Origin: a virus
Direction: 5' to 3' (one strand)
IMG/VR virus record: IMGVR_UViG_3300044835_000083
Span: 1 to 35,911 of that record
Length of the DNA stretch: 35,911 bases
A model generated the notes under the pieces. The model was not told where the DNA came from. It did not search any database and worked only from the letters and a program-made list of their open reading frames with translations. Both the position numbers and the translations under genes were made by a program. Positions 16,120 through 21,209 of the stretch are shown here, piece after piece (position 1 is the stretch's first letter; each line of letters opens with the position of its first letter).

Positions 16120-16343
16120 GAGCGCGCCCTGACCCGCTTGATCGCCGCGGCCAGCTCGACCACCTCGGCGCGCCAGTAGAGCACGGCGGTGCCGACCGCG
16201 TACCGGGTCAGGACGCCCGTGGCCGCCATCTCTGACACCGTGGATCGAGTGCGGCCCAGGATGGTGGCAGCCGTAGAACTGTCGATGAACCAGCTCAGTA
16301 GGTCGGCCGGATCCTCTCCGGTCGACGTGACATTTTTTCTCAT
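16116..16343 (-). CDS. Excisionase-like HTH DNA-binding protein
   Basis: This 75-residue protein contains a MerR/excisionase-type helix-turn-helix: FIDSSTAATILGRTRSTVSEMAATGVL followed by a short beta wing (RYAVGTAVLYW) and a basic C-terminal helix AIKRVRARS. Without an integrase it is more likely a transcription regulator than a recombination directionality factor. I chose ATG 16343 because a TTGACA-17-CAACCT promoter would start transcription beside it; the longer frame to 16397 runs through that promoter. It could control the superimposed promoters between itself and the gene at 16390. Confidence 0.72.
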   Translation of the reverse strand: MRKNVTSTGEDPADLLSWFIDSSTAATILGRTRSTVSEMAATGVLTRYAVGTAVLYWRAEVVELAAAIKRVRARS

Positions 16344-16389
16344 GTCGAACAGGTTGACAGTTTTCCGTATGGGTGTCAAGGTTGACGGC
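16344..16389. promoter_or_regulatory. Superimposed divergent promoters
   Basis: Plus strand: TTGACA (16354-16359), 17-bp spacer, CAAGGT (16377-16382), 7 bp, ATG 16390. Minus strand: TTGACA (16379-16374), 17-bp spacer, CAACCT (16356-16351), 7 bp, ATG 16343. Each -35 overlaps the -10 of the other, so two polymerases could not bind together. GACAGTT (16356-16362) also occurs in the palindrome at 19932-19953 and may be an operator half-site. Confidence 0.6.
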
Positions 16390-16650
16390 ATGGACATTCA
16401 CTCTGAACGTGGCAGTTTCCTGGAGAAGAGCCGCCCTGGTGGAGGCCGTCCGCCGGGGCGCCGGGGCAAGGCCGGGGTCGGTCCCGGCCCCGGATATCGG
16501 CCCGGAGGTGGCGGGGGCGGAACCGGCCACAAGAGCAGCTCGGCCACGCATCGCCAGGCCCTGGCCGCCGCGGCCGGGTTCATCGTCATCCCGGCCCTGG
16601 TCGTCCTCGGTATCGTGAGCTACCTCGCTCACGGATACGGCCTGATCTGA
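16390..16650 (+). CDS. Gly/Arg-rich membrane-anchored protein
   Basis: The 86-residue protein has a basic, Gly/Pro-rich, probably disordered N-terminal region (about residues 14-50) and one C-terminal membrane helix (AAAAGFIVIPALVVLGIVSYL). It is placed opposite the HTH gene across the superimposed promoters, so its expression should alternate with that operon. The start ATG 16390 is set by the 7-bp distance to CAAGGT. The next ORF begins in its stop codon (TGATG). Function is unknown. Confidence 0.62.
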   Translation: MDIHSERGSFLEKSRPGGGRPPGRRGKAGVGPGPGYRPGGGGGGTGHKSSSATHRQALAAAAGFIVIPALVVLGIVSYLAHGYGLI

Positions 16651-16802
16651 TGTTCTGGAGCCGCAAGGGCGACGACAAGCGACCGGCCAAGTGGGGGAAG
16701 AAAGACGCTCCCAAGACCCAAAGGCCGCCGGCCAACCCACCCCCGAAGCGCGGTAAAGGCGGCATCGGCCGAGGCCGGGGCAAGGGCCAATCCGGAGGAT
16801 AG
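16650..16802 (+). CDS. 50-residue Lys/Arg-rich protein
   Basis: The ORF encodes a very basic peptide beginning MFWSRKGDDKRPAKWGKK and ending in RGKGGIGRGRGKGQSGG, with prolines between. It overlaps the upstream stop (TGATG) and has high third-position G+C. It may bind nucleic acid or simply partner the Gly-rich protein upstream; there is no motif beyond composition. Confidence 0.5.
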   Translation: MFWSRKGDDKRPAKWGKKDAPKTQRPPANPPPKRGKGGIGRGRGKGQSGG

Positions 16803-16836
16803 TCACATCTGTACGGCACGGCGCAACCCGTGGTAC

Positions 16837-16869
16837 CCACCGGGCACTCTGCGAAAAGGCGCCCGGTGG
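16837..16869 (+). terminator. Hairpin before zinc-finger gene cluster
   Basis: CCACCGGGC (16837-16845) and GCCCGGTGG (16861-16869) form a 9-bp stem with a 15-base loop that includes AAAA. It lies in the 110-bp gap between genes and may end the upstream transcript. No separate promoter for the next gene is obvious. Confidence 0.5.
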
Positions 16870-16912
16870 CGCGCGGCACAGCACACGCCATACGTTGAAG
16901 GAGAGTCATCAC

Positions 16913-17122
16913 ATGGCCGAAAAGGAAGTCCACTTTGAATTGGTCAGCAGTCGGAACATGTATCGCGATCGCGCCGTCGTTCAGCTCCAGGTGGCCGAGG
17001 CGGACCTGGAGAGCATCGCCGAGCTACTGAACGGGTCGTGGCTGGCGTGGCTGGATGTCCACCTCGTCACCGAGGCCTCCACCTCGCCGGCCCCTCGGGC
17101 CGCCCCTCGGGAGGATGTATGA
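16913..17122 (+). CDS. Hypothetical protein, 69 residues
   Basis: The protein begins MAEKEVHFELVSSRNMYRDR and continues VVQLQVAEADLESIAELLNGSW, suggesting one beta strand and a helix followed by a disordered Pro/Ala tail. GAAGGAGAG (16897-16905) precedes the ATG. Its stop overlaps the next ATG (ATGA), forming a three-gene cluster with two Cys-rich proteins. Function is unknown. Confidence 0.65.
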   Translation: MAEKEVHFELVSSRNMYRDRAVVQLQVAEADLESIAELLNGSWLAWLDVHLVTEASTSPAPRAAPREDV

Positions 17123-17229
17123 GCGACCCGTTCCGCCAGGCCAACCCCTGGCACTGCAAGTGCGGCGCCAGTTTCTTCAGCCTGGCCCGACTGGTGGCCC
17201 ACAAGCTGATCTGCCACAAGGCCAAGTGA
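17119..17229 (+). CDS. 36-residue zinc-finger micro-protein
   Basis: After MSDPFRQANPW comes HCKCGASFFSLARLVAHKLI and CHKAK: Cys-x-Cys, a 12-residue finger segment and His-x4-Cys-His, close to a C2H2 or CCHC zinc finger. The start is fixed by the 4-base overlap with the upstream gene. It probably binds DNA or a host protein. Very small single-finger proteins like this are common but mostly uncharacterised in actinophages. Confidence 0.68.
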   Translation: MSDPFRQANPWHCKCGASFFSLARLVAHKLICHKAK

Positions 17230-17492
17230 TGGATGCTCGCCTTGCCTGTGGATCTATTGCCGGATATCAACGGCATGCCGTCCTCGGCGAAACGCCCTGC
17301 GATCCGTGCAGGGCCGCCAGGTCCACCTACAACCGTGAGCATCACGCCGGATTGCACCCGCGGGTGCTGAAGCCCTGCGGGACGTATGCGGCCTACCAAC
17401 GGCACGTCATCCGCGGCGAGGCGTGCGTGATATGCCAGGCTGCGGCGTGCGCATACCGGCGCGAGCGCCGGGCGGTCGCCCGGCGTGGCTGA
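17229..17492 (+). CDS. Cys-rich protein made of two tandem repeats
   Basis: The 87-residue protein contains two copies of the unit CGxxAxYQRHxxxGExxCxxCxAAxxxYxRExxA, at about residues 7-41 and 49-82. Each unit has three Cys and one His that could bind one zinc ion. The start is ATG 17229, sharing a base with the upstream stop (TGATG); GTG 17226 is an alternative. Similar single or double units occur in many actinophage proteins of unknown role. DNA, RNA or protein binding is plausible. Confidence 0.68.
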   Translation: MDARLACGSIAGYQRHAVLGETPCDPCRAARSTYNREHHAGLHPRVLKPCGTYAAYQRHVIRGEACVICQAAACAYRRERRAVARRG

Positions 17493-17543
17493 AGGGGCTA
17501 GGCTGAGGGACGTTTCCTGGCCTGGTCGCGGGGACACACGAGG

Positions 17544-17575
17544 AAAGCCCGGGGCGGACGATCGCTCCGGGCTTT
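17544..17575 (+). terminator. Terminator after Cys-rich gene
   Basis: AAAGCCCGG (17544-17552) pairs with CCGGGCTTT (17567-17575) and is followed by CTCTCGCTCTTCGTTT. It closes the 16913-17492 cluster just before a new promoter. Confidence 0.65.
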
Positions 17576-17611
17576 CTCTCGCTCTTCGTTTCGATCAGGC
17601 TTCACGGTGGG

Positions 17612-17623
17612 TATCCTGCTGGC
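17612..17623 (+). promoter_or_regulatory. Leaderless promoter (TATCCT)
   Basis: TATCCT (17612-17617) is followed by 6 bp and the ATG at 17624, so the transcript probably starts at the start codon. TTTCGA at 17589-17594 is a weak -35 candidate at 17 bp. Confidence 0.5.
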
Positions 17624-17782
17624 ATGTTTGCCCTGATAGCAGCGATCGTCTGGTTCCTGGCCGCCTTCGGTGTGCACGTCGGTTCCGTCAACCTGCCCCT
17701 GCTCGGGCTGGCGTTCCTCGGCCTGCACTTCGCCTGGGTGGTGGCCCTGCCGGGTCCTGCGACCTGGCGCCGGCAGCCCTAG
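17624..17782 (+). CDS. 52-residue two-helix membrane protein
   Basis: The ORF has two hydrophobic segments, FALIAAIVWFLAAFGV and LPLLGLAFLGLHFAWVVAL, and a short basic end (TWRRQP). It has its own TATCCT promoter, no Shine-Dalgarno sequence, and a terminator in front, so it is a single-gene unit. Two-helix micro-proteins of this pattern recur in actinophages; superinfection exclusion or membrane regulation are guesses. Confidence 0.62.
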   Translation: MFALIAAIVWFLAAFGVHVGSVNLPLLGLAFLGLHFAWVVALPGPATWRRQP

Positions 17783-17790
17783 CCTCGCGT

Positions 17791-17991
17791 TCAGAGCCTG
17801 CCGGAGCAGACCGGGCCGATCCCCTCGGCCACGCTCGCCGGGTGAGTGAGCCGCCGGCCGCACACCATACAGCGGCCCGTGCGGCGCCCGTACGCCTTGG
17901 CCTGCTCCAGGGTCGGCTTCGGGCGCGAGCAGGCCTTGACCTCGGTCACGGTCTCGTGGCGCTGACGGCAGTGGCCGCATCGGATGCTCAT
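17791..17991 (-). CDS. DUF6011-like zinc-ribbon protein
   Basis: This 66-residue protein has an N-terminal RCGHCRQRH pair and a C-terminal RCMVCGRRLTHPASVAEGIGPVCSGRL, the CxxCGRxLxxPxSVxxGIGPVC signature of DUF6011 domains found in many actinobacterial phages. Four to six Cys/His ligands suggest zinc binding. The ATG shares one base with the upstream stop (TGATG), so the two genes are co-translated from the promoter at 18191. The role is unknown but likely nucleic-acid related. Confidence 0.72.
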   Translation of the reverse strand: MSIRCGHCRQRHETVTEVKACSRPKPTLEQAKAYGRRTGRCMVCGRRLTHPASVAEGIGPVCSGRL

Positions 17992-18191
17992 CAGTTCCAG
18001 TCCTCCAGCAGATTGAAGTCCTGGTCCGTGATCGTGAACATGTCGTCCGAGCCGAGATCCAGAAGCTCCAGCGCCCTGTGGGACCGGAAGATCTCGGCCG
18101 CCTCGGGGGTCTTGAAGTTCCCCCAGTAGCCGACGTCTTCGCCGGCCGCCGTGGTCTGAACGACGATGTAGGTCTCGCTGATCTGCTCCAT
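17991..18191 (-). CDS. Hypothetical small acidic protein
   Basis: This 66-residue acidic protein begins MEQISETYIVVQTTAAGEDV and ends TITDQDFNLLEDWN, with a WGNFKTPEAAEIFRSH middle. It resembles the 111-residue product at 18416 only in general layout (a strand, then an AEAA/QAIAF helix). ATG 18191 lies 6 bp from TATAGT in a copy of the phage promoter. No function is recognised. Confidence 0.65.
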   Translation of the reverse strand: MEQISETYIVVQTTAAGEDVGYWGNFKTPEAAEIFRSHRALELLDLGSDDMFTITDQDFNLLEDWN

Positions 18192-18211
18192 ACCTAGACT
18201 ATAGCACACGT
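18192..18211 (-). promoter_or_regulatory. TGCTATAGT leaderless promoter, copy 1
   Basis: On the minus strand ACGTGTGC TATAGT CTAGGT is followed directly by ATG 18191. TGC before TATAGT makes an extended -10. The promoter overlaps the base of the hairpin at 18208-18242. Confidence 0.72.
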
Positions 18212-18242
18212 AGCCCGGCCCCTTCCGGGGGCCGGGCTACGT
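18208..18242. terminator. Perfect 15-bp hairpin in cassette repeat
   Basis: Bases 18208-18222 pair with 18228-18242 around a 5-base loop. It separates adjacent leftward cassettes and its last bases form the upstream edge of the next promoter, so a polymerase leaving or starting here meets terminator and promoter back to back. Confidence 0.7.
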
Positions 18243-18290
18243 CCTGTCCGGTCAGCTGTCCACGTCTGGCAGGGCGGACATGGACAGGGC
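18234..18290. repeat. 57-bp direct repeat, copy A
   Basis: This stretch is identical over 57 bp to 18794-18850. The copy there encodes the last residues and stop of the DUF2637 protein. Here there is no complete gene in front of it, so it looks like a leftover 3' end after recombination or deletion. Confidence 0.85.
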
Positions 18291-18374
18291 GATGTGGACG
18301 CGTACCGCGTGATCCGCCAGCCACCGCGGGCCAAGGCCCGGACCGCTCGGGGGATACTGACCCCCGCACAGGCA
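18252..18374 (-). pseudogene. Remnant 3' end of a DUF2637-like gene
   Basis: Read leftward, the frame ends in ALSMSALPDVDS and stop, exactly as in the DUF2637 gene at 18812. The preceding residues (GLGPRWLADHAVRVHI) do not match that protein, and no promoter or start codon is present between the hairpin at 18375-18409 and this end. It is probably a recombination scar; a short functional peptide cannot be excluded. Confidence 0.45.
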
Positions 18375-18409
18375 GAGGCGCCGCCCCCACTCGCTCGGGG
18401 CGGCGCCTC
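18375..18409 (-). terminator. Terminator after 18416 gene
   Basis: A perfect 13-bp GC stem (18375-18387 with 18397-18409) has a 9-base loop and lies 7 bp past the leftward gene that ends at 18416. Confidence 0.7.
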
Positions 18410-18415
18410 GTGCTG

Positions 18416-18751
18416 TCAGAACCCCGCGGGGGCGTCCGAGTAATCCCAGTTCATGGCGGCCTCCTGGGCGGCGCTCATGAAGTGATCCGGTCCGTAGCAA
18501 AGGTCCGCGCTCATACCGTGCTCGCATGTCGGGTACACGTAGTCCAAGAGGTCCGCCCACTCGGTGGGGATGGAGCCCGATCCGGGGTAGAACACGTCCC
18601 GGATCTCCTCAAAGTTGTGAGTAGACTTGCGGGCCTCCAGGAACGCGATGGCCTGGGCCTGGGTGGAGAACGTGGCGCGGTACGCGCGGCGGGCCTGGCA
18701 TACGTGGATGAGGAGAGTGGCGGTCTCGGTCCGGATCATCGTTTCGCTCAT
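18416..18751 (-). CDS. Hypothetical protein, 111 residues
   Basis: The protein starts MSETMIRTETATLLIHVCQA and has an AYRATFSTQAQAIAFLEARKS helix, then a less regular C-terminal part with YPTCEHGMSADLCYGPDHFM, where Cys and His could bind a metal. ATG 18751 lies 6 bp from TATAGT, so translation is probably leaderless. It is a one-gene cassette bounded by a hairpin on each side. Function is unknown. Confidence 0.65.
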   Translation of the reverse strand: MSETMIRTETATLLIHVCQARRAYRATFSTQAQAIAFLEARKSTHNFEEIRDVFYPGSGSIPTEWADLLDYVYPTCEHGMSADLCYGPDHFMSAAQEAAMNWDYSDAPAGF

Positions 18752-18771
18752 ACCCGTACTATAGCACACGT
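18752..18771 (-). promoter_or_regulatory. TGCTATAGT leaderless promoter, copy 2
   Basis: On the minus strand ACGTGTGC TATAGT ACGGGT precedes ATG 18751. Sixteen bases including the extended -10 match copy 1; the six bases before the ATG differ, which shows that the box is what is conserved. Confidence 0.72.
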
Positions 18772-18802
18772 AGCCCAGCCCCTGGAAGGGGCTGGGCTAC
18801 GT
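18768..18802. terminator. Perfect hairpin in cassette repeat, second copy
   Basis: ACGTAGCCCAGCCCC pairs with the complementary 3' arm around a short GGAA-type loop. Both arms carry compensating changes relative to the hairpin at 18208-18242 (CCCGG/CCGGG becomes CCCAG/CTGGG), so pairing is maintained by selection. Confidence 0.72.
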
Positions 18803-18850
18803 CCTGTCCGGTCAGCTGTCCACGTCTGGCAGGGCGGACATGGACAGGGC
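18794..18850. repeat. 57-bp direct repeat, copy B
   Basis: Identical to 18234-18290. This copy contains the genuine 3' end of the DUF2637 gene and the right arm of its terminator hairpin. Confidence 0.85.
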
Positions 18851-19585
18851 TGCGATCCGCCGGCCAACCGTCTTGGTCGACACCCCGTAGACCTCGGCAA
18901 CGTCCCGCTTGATCTTCACGTCAAGGACACCGAGGGACAGCAGGCCCGCCACAGCGCTGTCCATCTCGGTCGGGGCCAGTGTCCGGGTCACCTTGCGTCC
19001 CGGCGCCGGGGGCGTGGACACCGGGACAGGAAGCGGGACAGTCGGACCGGTCGGTTGAGGCAGGAAGTCCGCCAGGCTGAACATGTCCTCCAGTTCGGCC
19101 GTCGTGGGCGTGGACACGGCCTGGACACTGGCGGTAGGAGTACCGAGCAGTTTCTGGACAACGCGCTCAGACACTGGGCGGATACGGGTGGACAGGATCA
19201 GCCCGGTAGCCATGATGGCCATACCGTCGATGGCGACGGGCCAGGCAACGGACACGATCTCCAGCTGTCCGCGGGTGGCCAGCAGGTCATGCAGGTGGAC
19301 CCAGGACACCAGCATGGTCAGAGTGCCGAGCAGGCCGCACCCGAGCCACCGCAGCGCCTGGAAGCCCCTGTCCGCCGACCACCGAGGGGACACGAACATT
19401 TCCACGGTCAGCAGGACCAGGGCCGGGGCCGCGCCGGCCAGGATCACGTCCAGGGCGTCAGTGGCCGCGCCGCGCATTCGGTACGTGTCCGCCACGTTGC
19501 CCGCGATGGACAGTCCGGCGCCGGCCAGCAGGGACACGTACGCCACCGCGCCGGTCCAGAGCTTCCCGATCAGGCTCATGATCAT
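18812..19585 (-). CDS. DUF2637 membrane protein with C-terminal HTH
   Basis: This 257-residue protein matches the DUF2637 (SpdB-like) pattern: four membrane helices in residues about 8-135, with AYVSLLAGAGLSIAGNVADT, SWVHLHDLL and VSVAWPVAIDGMAIMATGLIL. After a Pro/Thr-rich linker the last 60 residues form a helix-turn-helix (IKRDVAEVYGVSTKTVGRRI). Homologues occur in Streptomyces plasmids and ICEs, where they are linked to transfer and spread, and in actinophages. ATG 19585 overlaps the upstream stop (ATGA). It is an odd phage gene and may come from a mobile element. Confidence 0.82.
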   Translation of the reverse strand: MIMSLIGKLWTGAVAYVSLLAGAGLSIAGNVADTYRMRGAATDALDVILAGAAPALVLLTVEMFVSPRWSADRGFQALRWLGCGLLGTLTMLVSWVHLHDLLATRGQLEIVSVAWPVAIDGMAIMATGLILSTRIRPVSERVVQKLLGTPTASVQAVSTPTTAELEDMFSLADFLPQPTGPTVPLPVPVSTPPAPGRKVTRTLAPTEMDSAVAGLLSLGVLDVKIKRDVAEVYGVSTKTVGRRIAALSMSALPDVDS

Positions 19586-19749
19586 TCCCCTTCGTATTTG
19601 GCAAGGTGTCGCTCCGCCGAGGCGTCGCGACGCGTGATGTCGGAGAACCACACGGACTTCCGGCCGCACTCGCAGACCCAGCGGTAGTCCCAGAGCACGT
19701 CATGTGCGTAGCCCTCGGCCCGCACTTTCCAGATCCCGTGTTTGCTCAT
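19582..19749 (-). CDS. 55-residue protein with CxCG motif
   Basis: The protein begins MSKHGIWKVRAEGYAHDVLW and contains YRWVCECGRKSVWFS followed by AERHLAKYEG; the CxC and distal His could form half of a zinc site. ATG 19749 is 6 bp from TATAGT. It is coupled to the DUF2637 gene by ATGA, so the pair forms one transcription unit. Confidence 0.66.
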   Translation of the reverse strand: MSKHGIWKVRAEGYAHDVLWDYRWVCECGRKSVWFSDITRRDASAERHLAKYEGE

Positions 19750-19769
19750 ACCTAGACTATAGCACACGT
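19750..19769 (-). promoter_or_regulatory. TGCTATAGT leaderless promoter, copy 3
   Basis: ACGTGTGC TATAGT CTAGGT ATG on the minus strand, identical to copies 1 and 4 over 23 bp. It also contains the stop codon of the 22-residue ORF upstream. Confidence 0.72.
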
Positions 19770-19820
19770 AGCTAGCCCCGGCGCCGCCGCGCCGATCACC
19801 AGTGCCTCGTTCTGCGTCAT
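19752..19820 (-). CDS. 22-residue micro-ORF with its own promoter
   Basis: ATG 19820 lies exactly 6 bp from TATAGT and opens an ORF beginning MTQNEALVIGAAAPGLA that ends with TAG inside promoter copy 3. It may be a real micro-peptide, a leader peptide, or the shell of a deleted cassette whose promoter survived. Confidence 0.4.
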   Translation of the reverse strand: MTQNEALVIGAAAPGLATCAIV

Positions 19821-19840
19821 ACCTAGACTATAGCACACGT
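19821..19840 (-). promoter_or_regulatory. TGCTATAGT leaderless promoter, copy 4
   Basis: ACGTGTGC TATAGT CTAGGT ATG on the minus strand. It lies only 71 bp from copy 3, so the two strong promoters act in tandem toward 19749. Confidence 0.7.
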
Positions 19841-19843
19841 GGA

Positions 19844-19873
19844 CGGACCCCGGGTCGATCAGCCCGGGGTCCG
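19844..19873. terminator. Hairpin upstream of promoter copy 4
   Basis: CGGACCCCGGG (19844-19854) and its complement (19863-19873) form an 11-bp stem with an 8-base loop. It insulates the leftward cassettes from the region to the right. Confidence 0.65.
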
Positions 19874-19931
19874 CGATAGAGCAGATTAGAAGATCCACGC
19901 CAGTCGCCGGCCAAGAGATCCACAGTCTGGA

Positions 19932-19967
19932 AACTGTCAGGTACCCGACAGTTGAGAGAGCGCTCTC
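19932..19967. promoter_or_regulatory. Operator-like palindromes between divergent units
   Basis: AACTGTC (19932-19938) and GACAGTT (19947-19953) form a perfect 7-bp palindrome with an 8-bp centre containing GGTACC. A second perfect palindrome, GAGAGCGCTCTC, follows at 19956-19967. Both lie upstream of the rightward promoter at 19985-19998. GACAGTT is also present at 16356-16362. Together they look like repressor sites. Confidence 0.5.
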
Positions 19968-19984
19968 CCGCCCGGCGGAGCGCT

Positions 19985-19998
19985 ACGTGTGCTATAGT
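19985..19998 (+). promoter_or_regulatory. TGCTATAGT promoter, copy 5 (with leader)
   Basis: ACGTGTGC TATAGT on the plus strand matches the minus-strand copies, but here the ATG (20035) is 36 bp away and has a GGGAG ribosome site. This shows that the box is a promoter and not part of a translation signal. Confidence 0.68.
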
Positions 19999-20034
19999 AT
20001 AGATACAAGGCGAGGACGACAGAGGGAGACGGAC

Positions 20035-20211
20035 ATGATGATCGACGCGGACGGGATGACCCGGGTGGACCTGGTCTGGAGCATCGAAGGGGCCAAGGGC
20101 CGCAAGGCGGGCACCCTGTACGAGCTGCACGAAGCCGAGGTGGCCGTCGCCCGGGGGCAGATCCTCCGCCTGGCACGCCGCGGGGACACCGTCGAGATCC
20201 GCACCGTCTGA
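20035..20211 (+). CDS. 58-residue hypothetical protein
   Basis: The protein begins MMIDADGMTRVDLVWSIEGA and continues KGRKAGTLYELHEAEVAVARG and LRLARRGDTVEIRTV, compatible with a small strand-helix-strand fold. GGGAG lies 6 bases before ATG 20035. A longer frame from GTG 19987 would start inside the promoter and is rejected. It is a single rightward gene flanked by palindromes and a terminator. Function is unknown. Confidence 0.62.
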   Translation: MMIDADGMTRVDLVWSIEGAKGRKAGTLYELHEAEVAVARGQILRLARRGDTVEIRTV

Positions 20212-20222
20212 GCCGCCGGCCG

Positions 20223-20251
20223 AGGCCTCCACCCGAGAGGGGTGGAGGCCT
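20223..20251. terminator. Bidirectional terminator
   Basis: A perfect 12-bp stem (20223-20234 with 20240-20251) with a 5-base loop is followed by TCCTCTTT on the plus strand. It separates the 20035 gene from the converging leftward operon that ends at 20278. Confidence 0.75.
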
Positions 20252-20277
20252 TCCTCTTTGCCCTGACTTGATACGTT

Positions 20278-20523
20278 TCAATCCCGGTTGAGATCCTCGC
20301 GTGCGATCCGGGCGCGGACCTCTCCGACGTAGAACCGCGCAGTGGCCCGCTGAGCGTCCTCCAGCGAGTGGCGCGCCTGGTGGACCGGATCGCGCCGAAC
20401 GGGCGGCAGAGAACGCCTGGGCAGGCTGTATGGCTGCCCGAGCGTGGCCGCGGCCCACCAGGTGAGCCCGAGGGCCAGGAGCAGGCACCCGATCAAGAGC
20501 ACCTGCTCCACAGTCAACCTCAC
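20278..20523 (-). CDS. Single-pass membrane protein, 81 residues
   Basis: An N-terminal helix (VEQVLLIGCLLLALGLTWWA) anchors a basic, helical cytoplasmic tail (RDPVHQARHSLEDAQRATARFYVGEVRARIARED). GTG 20523 overlaps the upstream stop (GTGA); the longer frame is not needed. It is the last gene of the leftward replication-region operon. Function is unknown. Confidence 0.65.
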   Translation of the reverse strand: MRLTVEQVLLIGCLLLALGLTWWAAATLGQPYSLPRRSLPPVRRDPVHQARHSLEDAQRATARFYVGEVRARIAREDLNRD

Positions 20524-21209
20524 GGGTGCAGGTGGTCCGCGACGAACCCCCAGGCCTGGACCAGCGACGGCCCGCCGAACAGCAACCGGGTGGCCAGGGT
20601 ACTCGGGGTGACGCACTGATGGGGGACGCCCACCATGATCTTCTTATCCGTCAAGCTCCAGGCCTGATCCGCCAGCACGGAGCAGATGGCCTCCACCGGG
20701 AGCGCCACCATGCCGCACGGGAGTCGCGGATCGAGCCCGGCTTCGATCGGCTCCTGGCGCCGGCCGATCCAGGCCTCCAGCCTGGGTGTGCTCAGTCCCC
20801 AATGCCAGGCGGCCAGCGCCGGGTAGCTGGCCGCGGAGTACGCCACGTTGTGCTCCACCATGAGCCGGGCGATCGCCGCGGCGTCGAGCGCCTGGCCGGG
20901 GTAGTCCTCCACCAGGCGTGCGTACGCGTGCCTGGTGGTCCAGTGGGTGGCGTAGGTCATCTCCACCTCTTGCGCCCCGCCAGGCATGGCCTGGACGAGG
21001 CGCGGCGCCGTGATCAGGCCGGTATCGTACGTCTGGCTGGCCTCCACCACGATCCCGACGTGGCGCACGTCCAGCGGGCCGACGTGGAAACCGCCGTCCA
21101 CCACGAATTCACCCATGCTCACCGCGACGCCGGCCAAACCGCTGATCGGCCCGAACATCAAATCGCCCGGACACACGTCCTCCAGGCGCTCGATCTGTTC
21201 CAGACTCAT
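20520..21209 (-). CDS. NlpC/P60-like (YiiX-type) cysteine hydrolase, putative
   Basis: This 229-residue protein has the pattern of permuted NlpC/P60 enzymes: an early PGDLMFGP motif, RHVGIVVEA with a candidate catalytic His near residue 50, a YSAASYPALAAW segment in the middle and a later HQCVTPSTLA with a candidate nucleophilic Cys. Such enzymes cut peptide or acyl-amide bonds. Its place in the early region argues against a lysis role; it may act on a host component. ATG 21209 overlaps the HNH stop (ATGA). The Cys-His pairing is inferred by pattern only. Confidence 0.5.
   Translation of the reverse strand: MSLEQIERLEDVCPGDLMFGPISGLAGVAVSMGEFVVDGGFHVGPLDVRHVGIVVEASQTYDTGLITAPRLVQAMPGGAQEVEMTYATHWTTRHAYARLVEDYPGQALDAAAIARLMVEHNVAYSAASYPALAAWHWGLSTPRLEAWIGRRQEPIEAGLDPRLPCGMVALPVEAICSVLADQAWSLTDKKIMVGVPHQCVTPSTLATRLLFGGPSLVQAWGFVADHLHP

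Noticed and set aside
16116-16397. Site-specific integration module
   Set aside because: The HTH gene resembles an excisionase but no integrase or attachment site was found, so a regulator is the simpler reading.
18252-18560. A full 102-codon leftward gene ending at 18252
   Set aside because: It would read through the 18416 gene and a terminator; only its last 12 residues, copied from the DUF2637 gene, look meaningful.
19987-20034. GTG 19987 start for the 58-residue gene
   Set aside because: It lies inside the TATAGT promoter, upstream of the expected transcription start.
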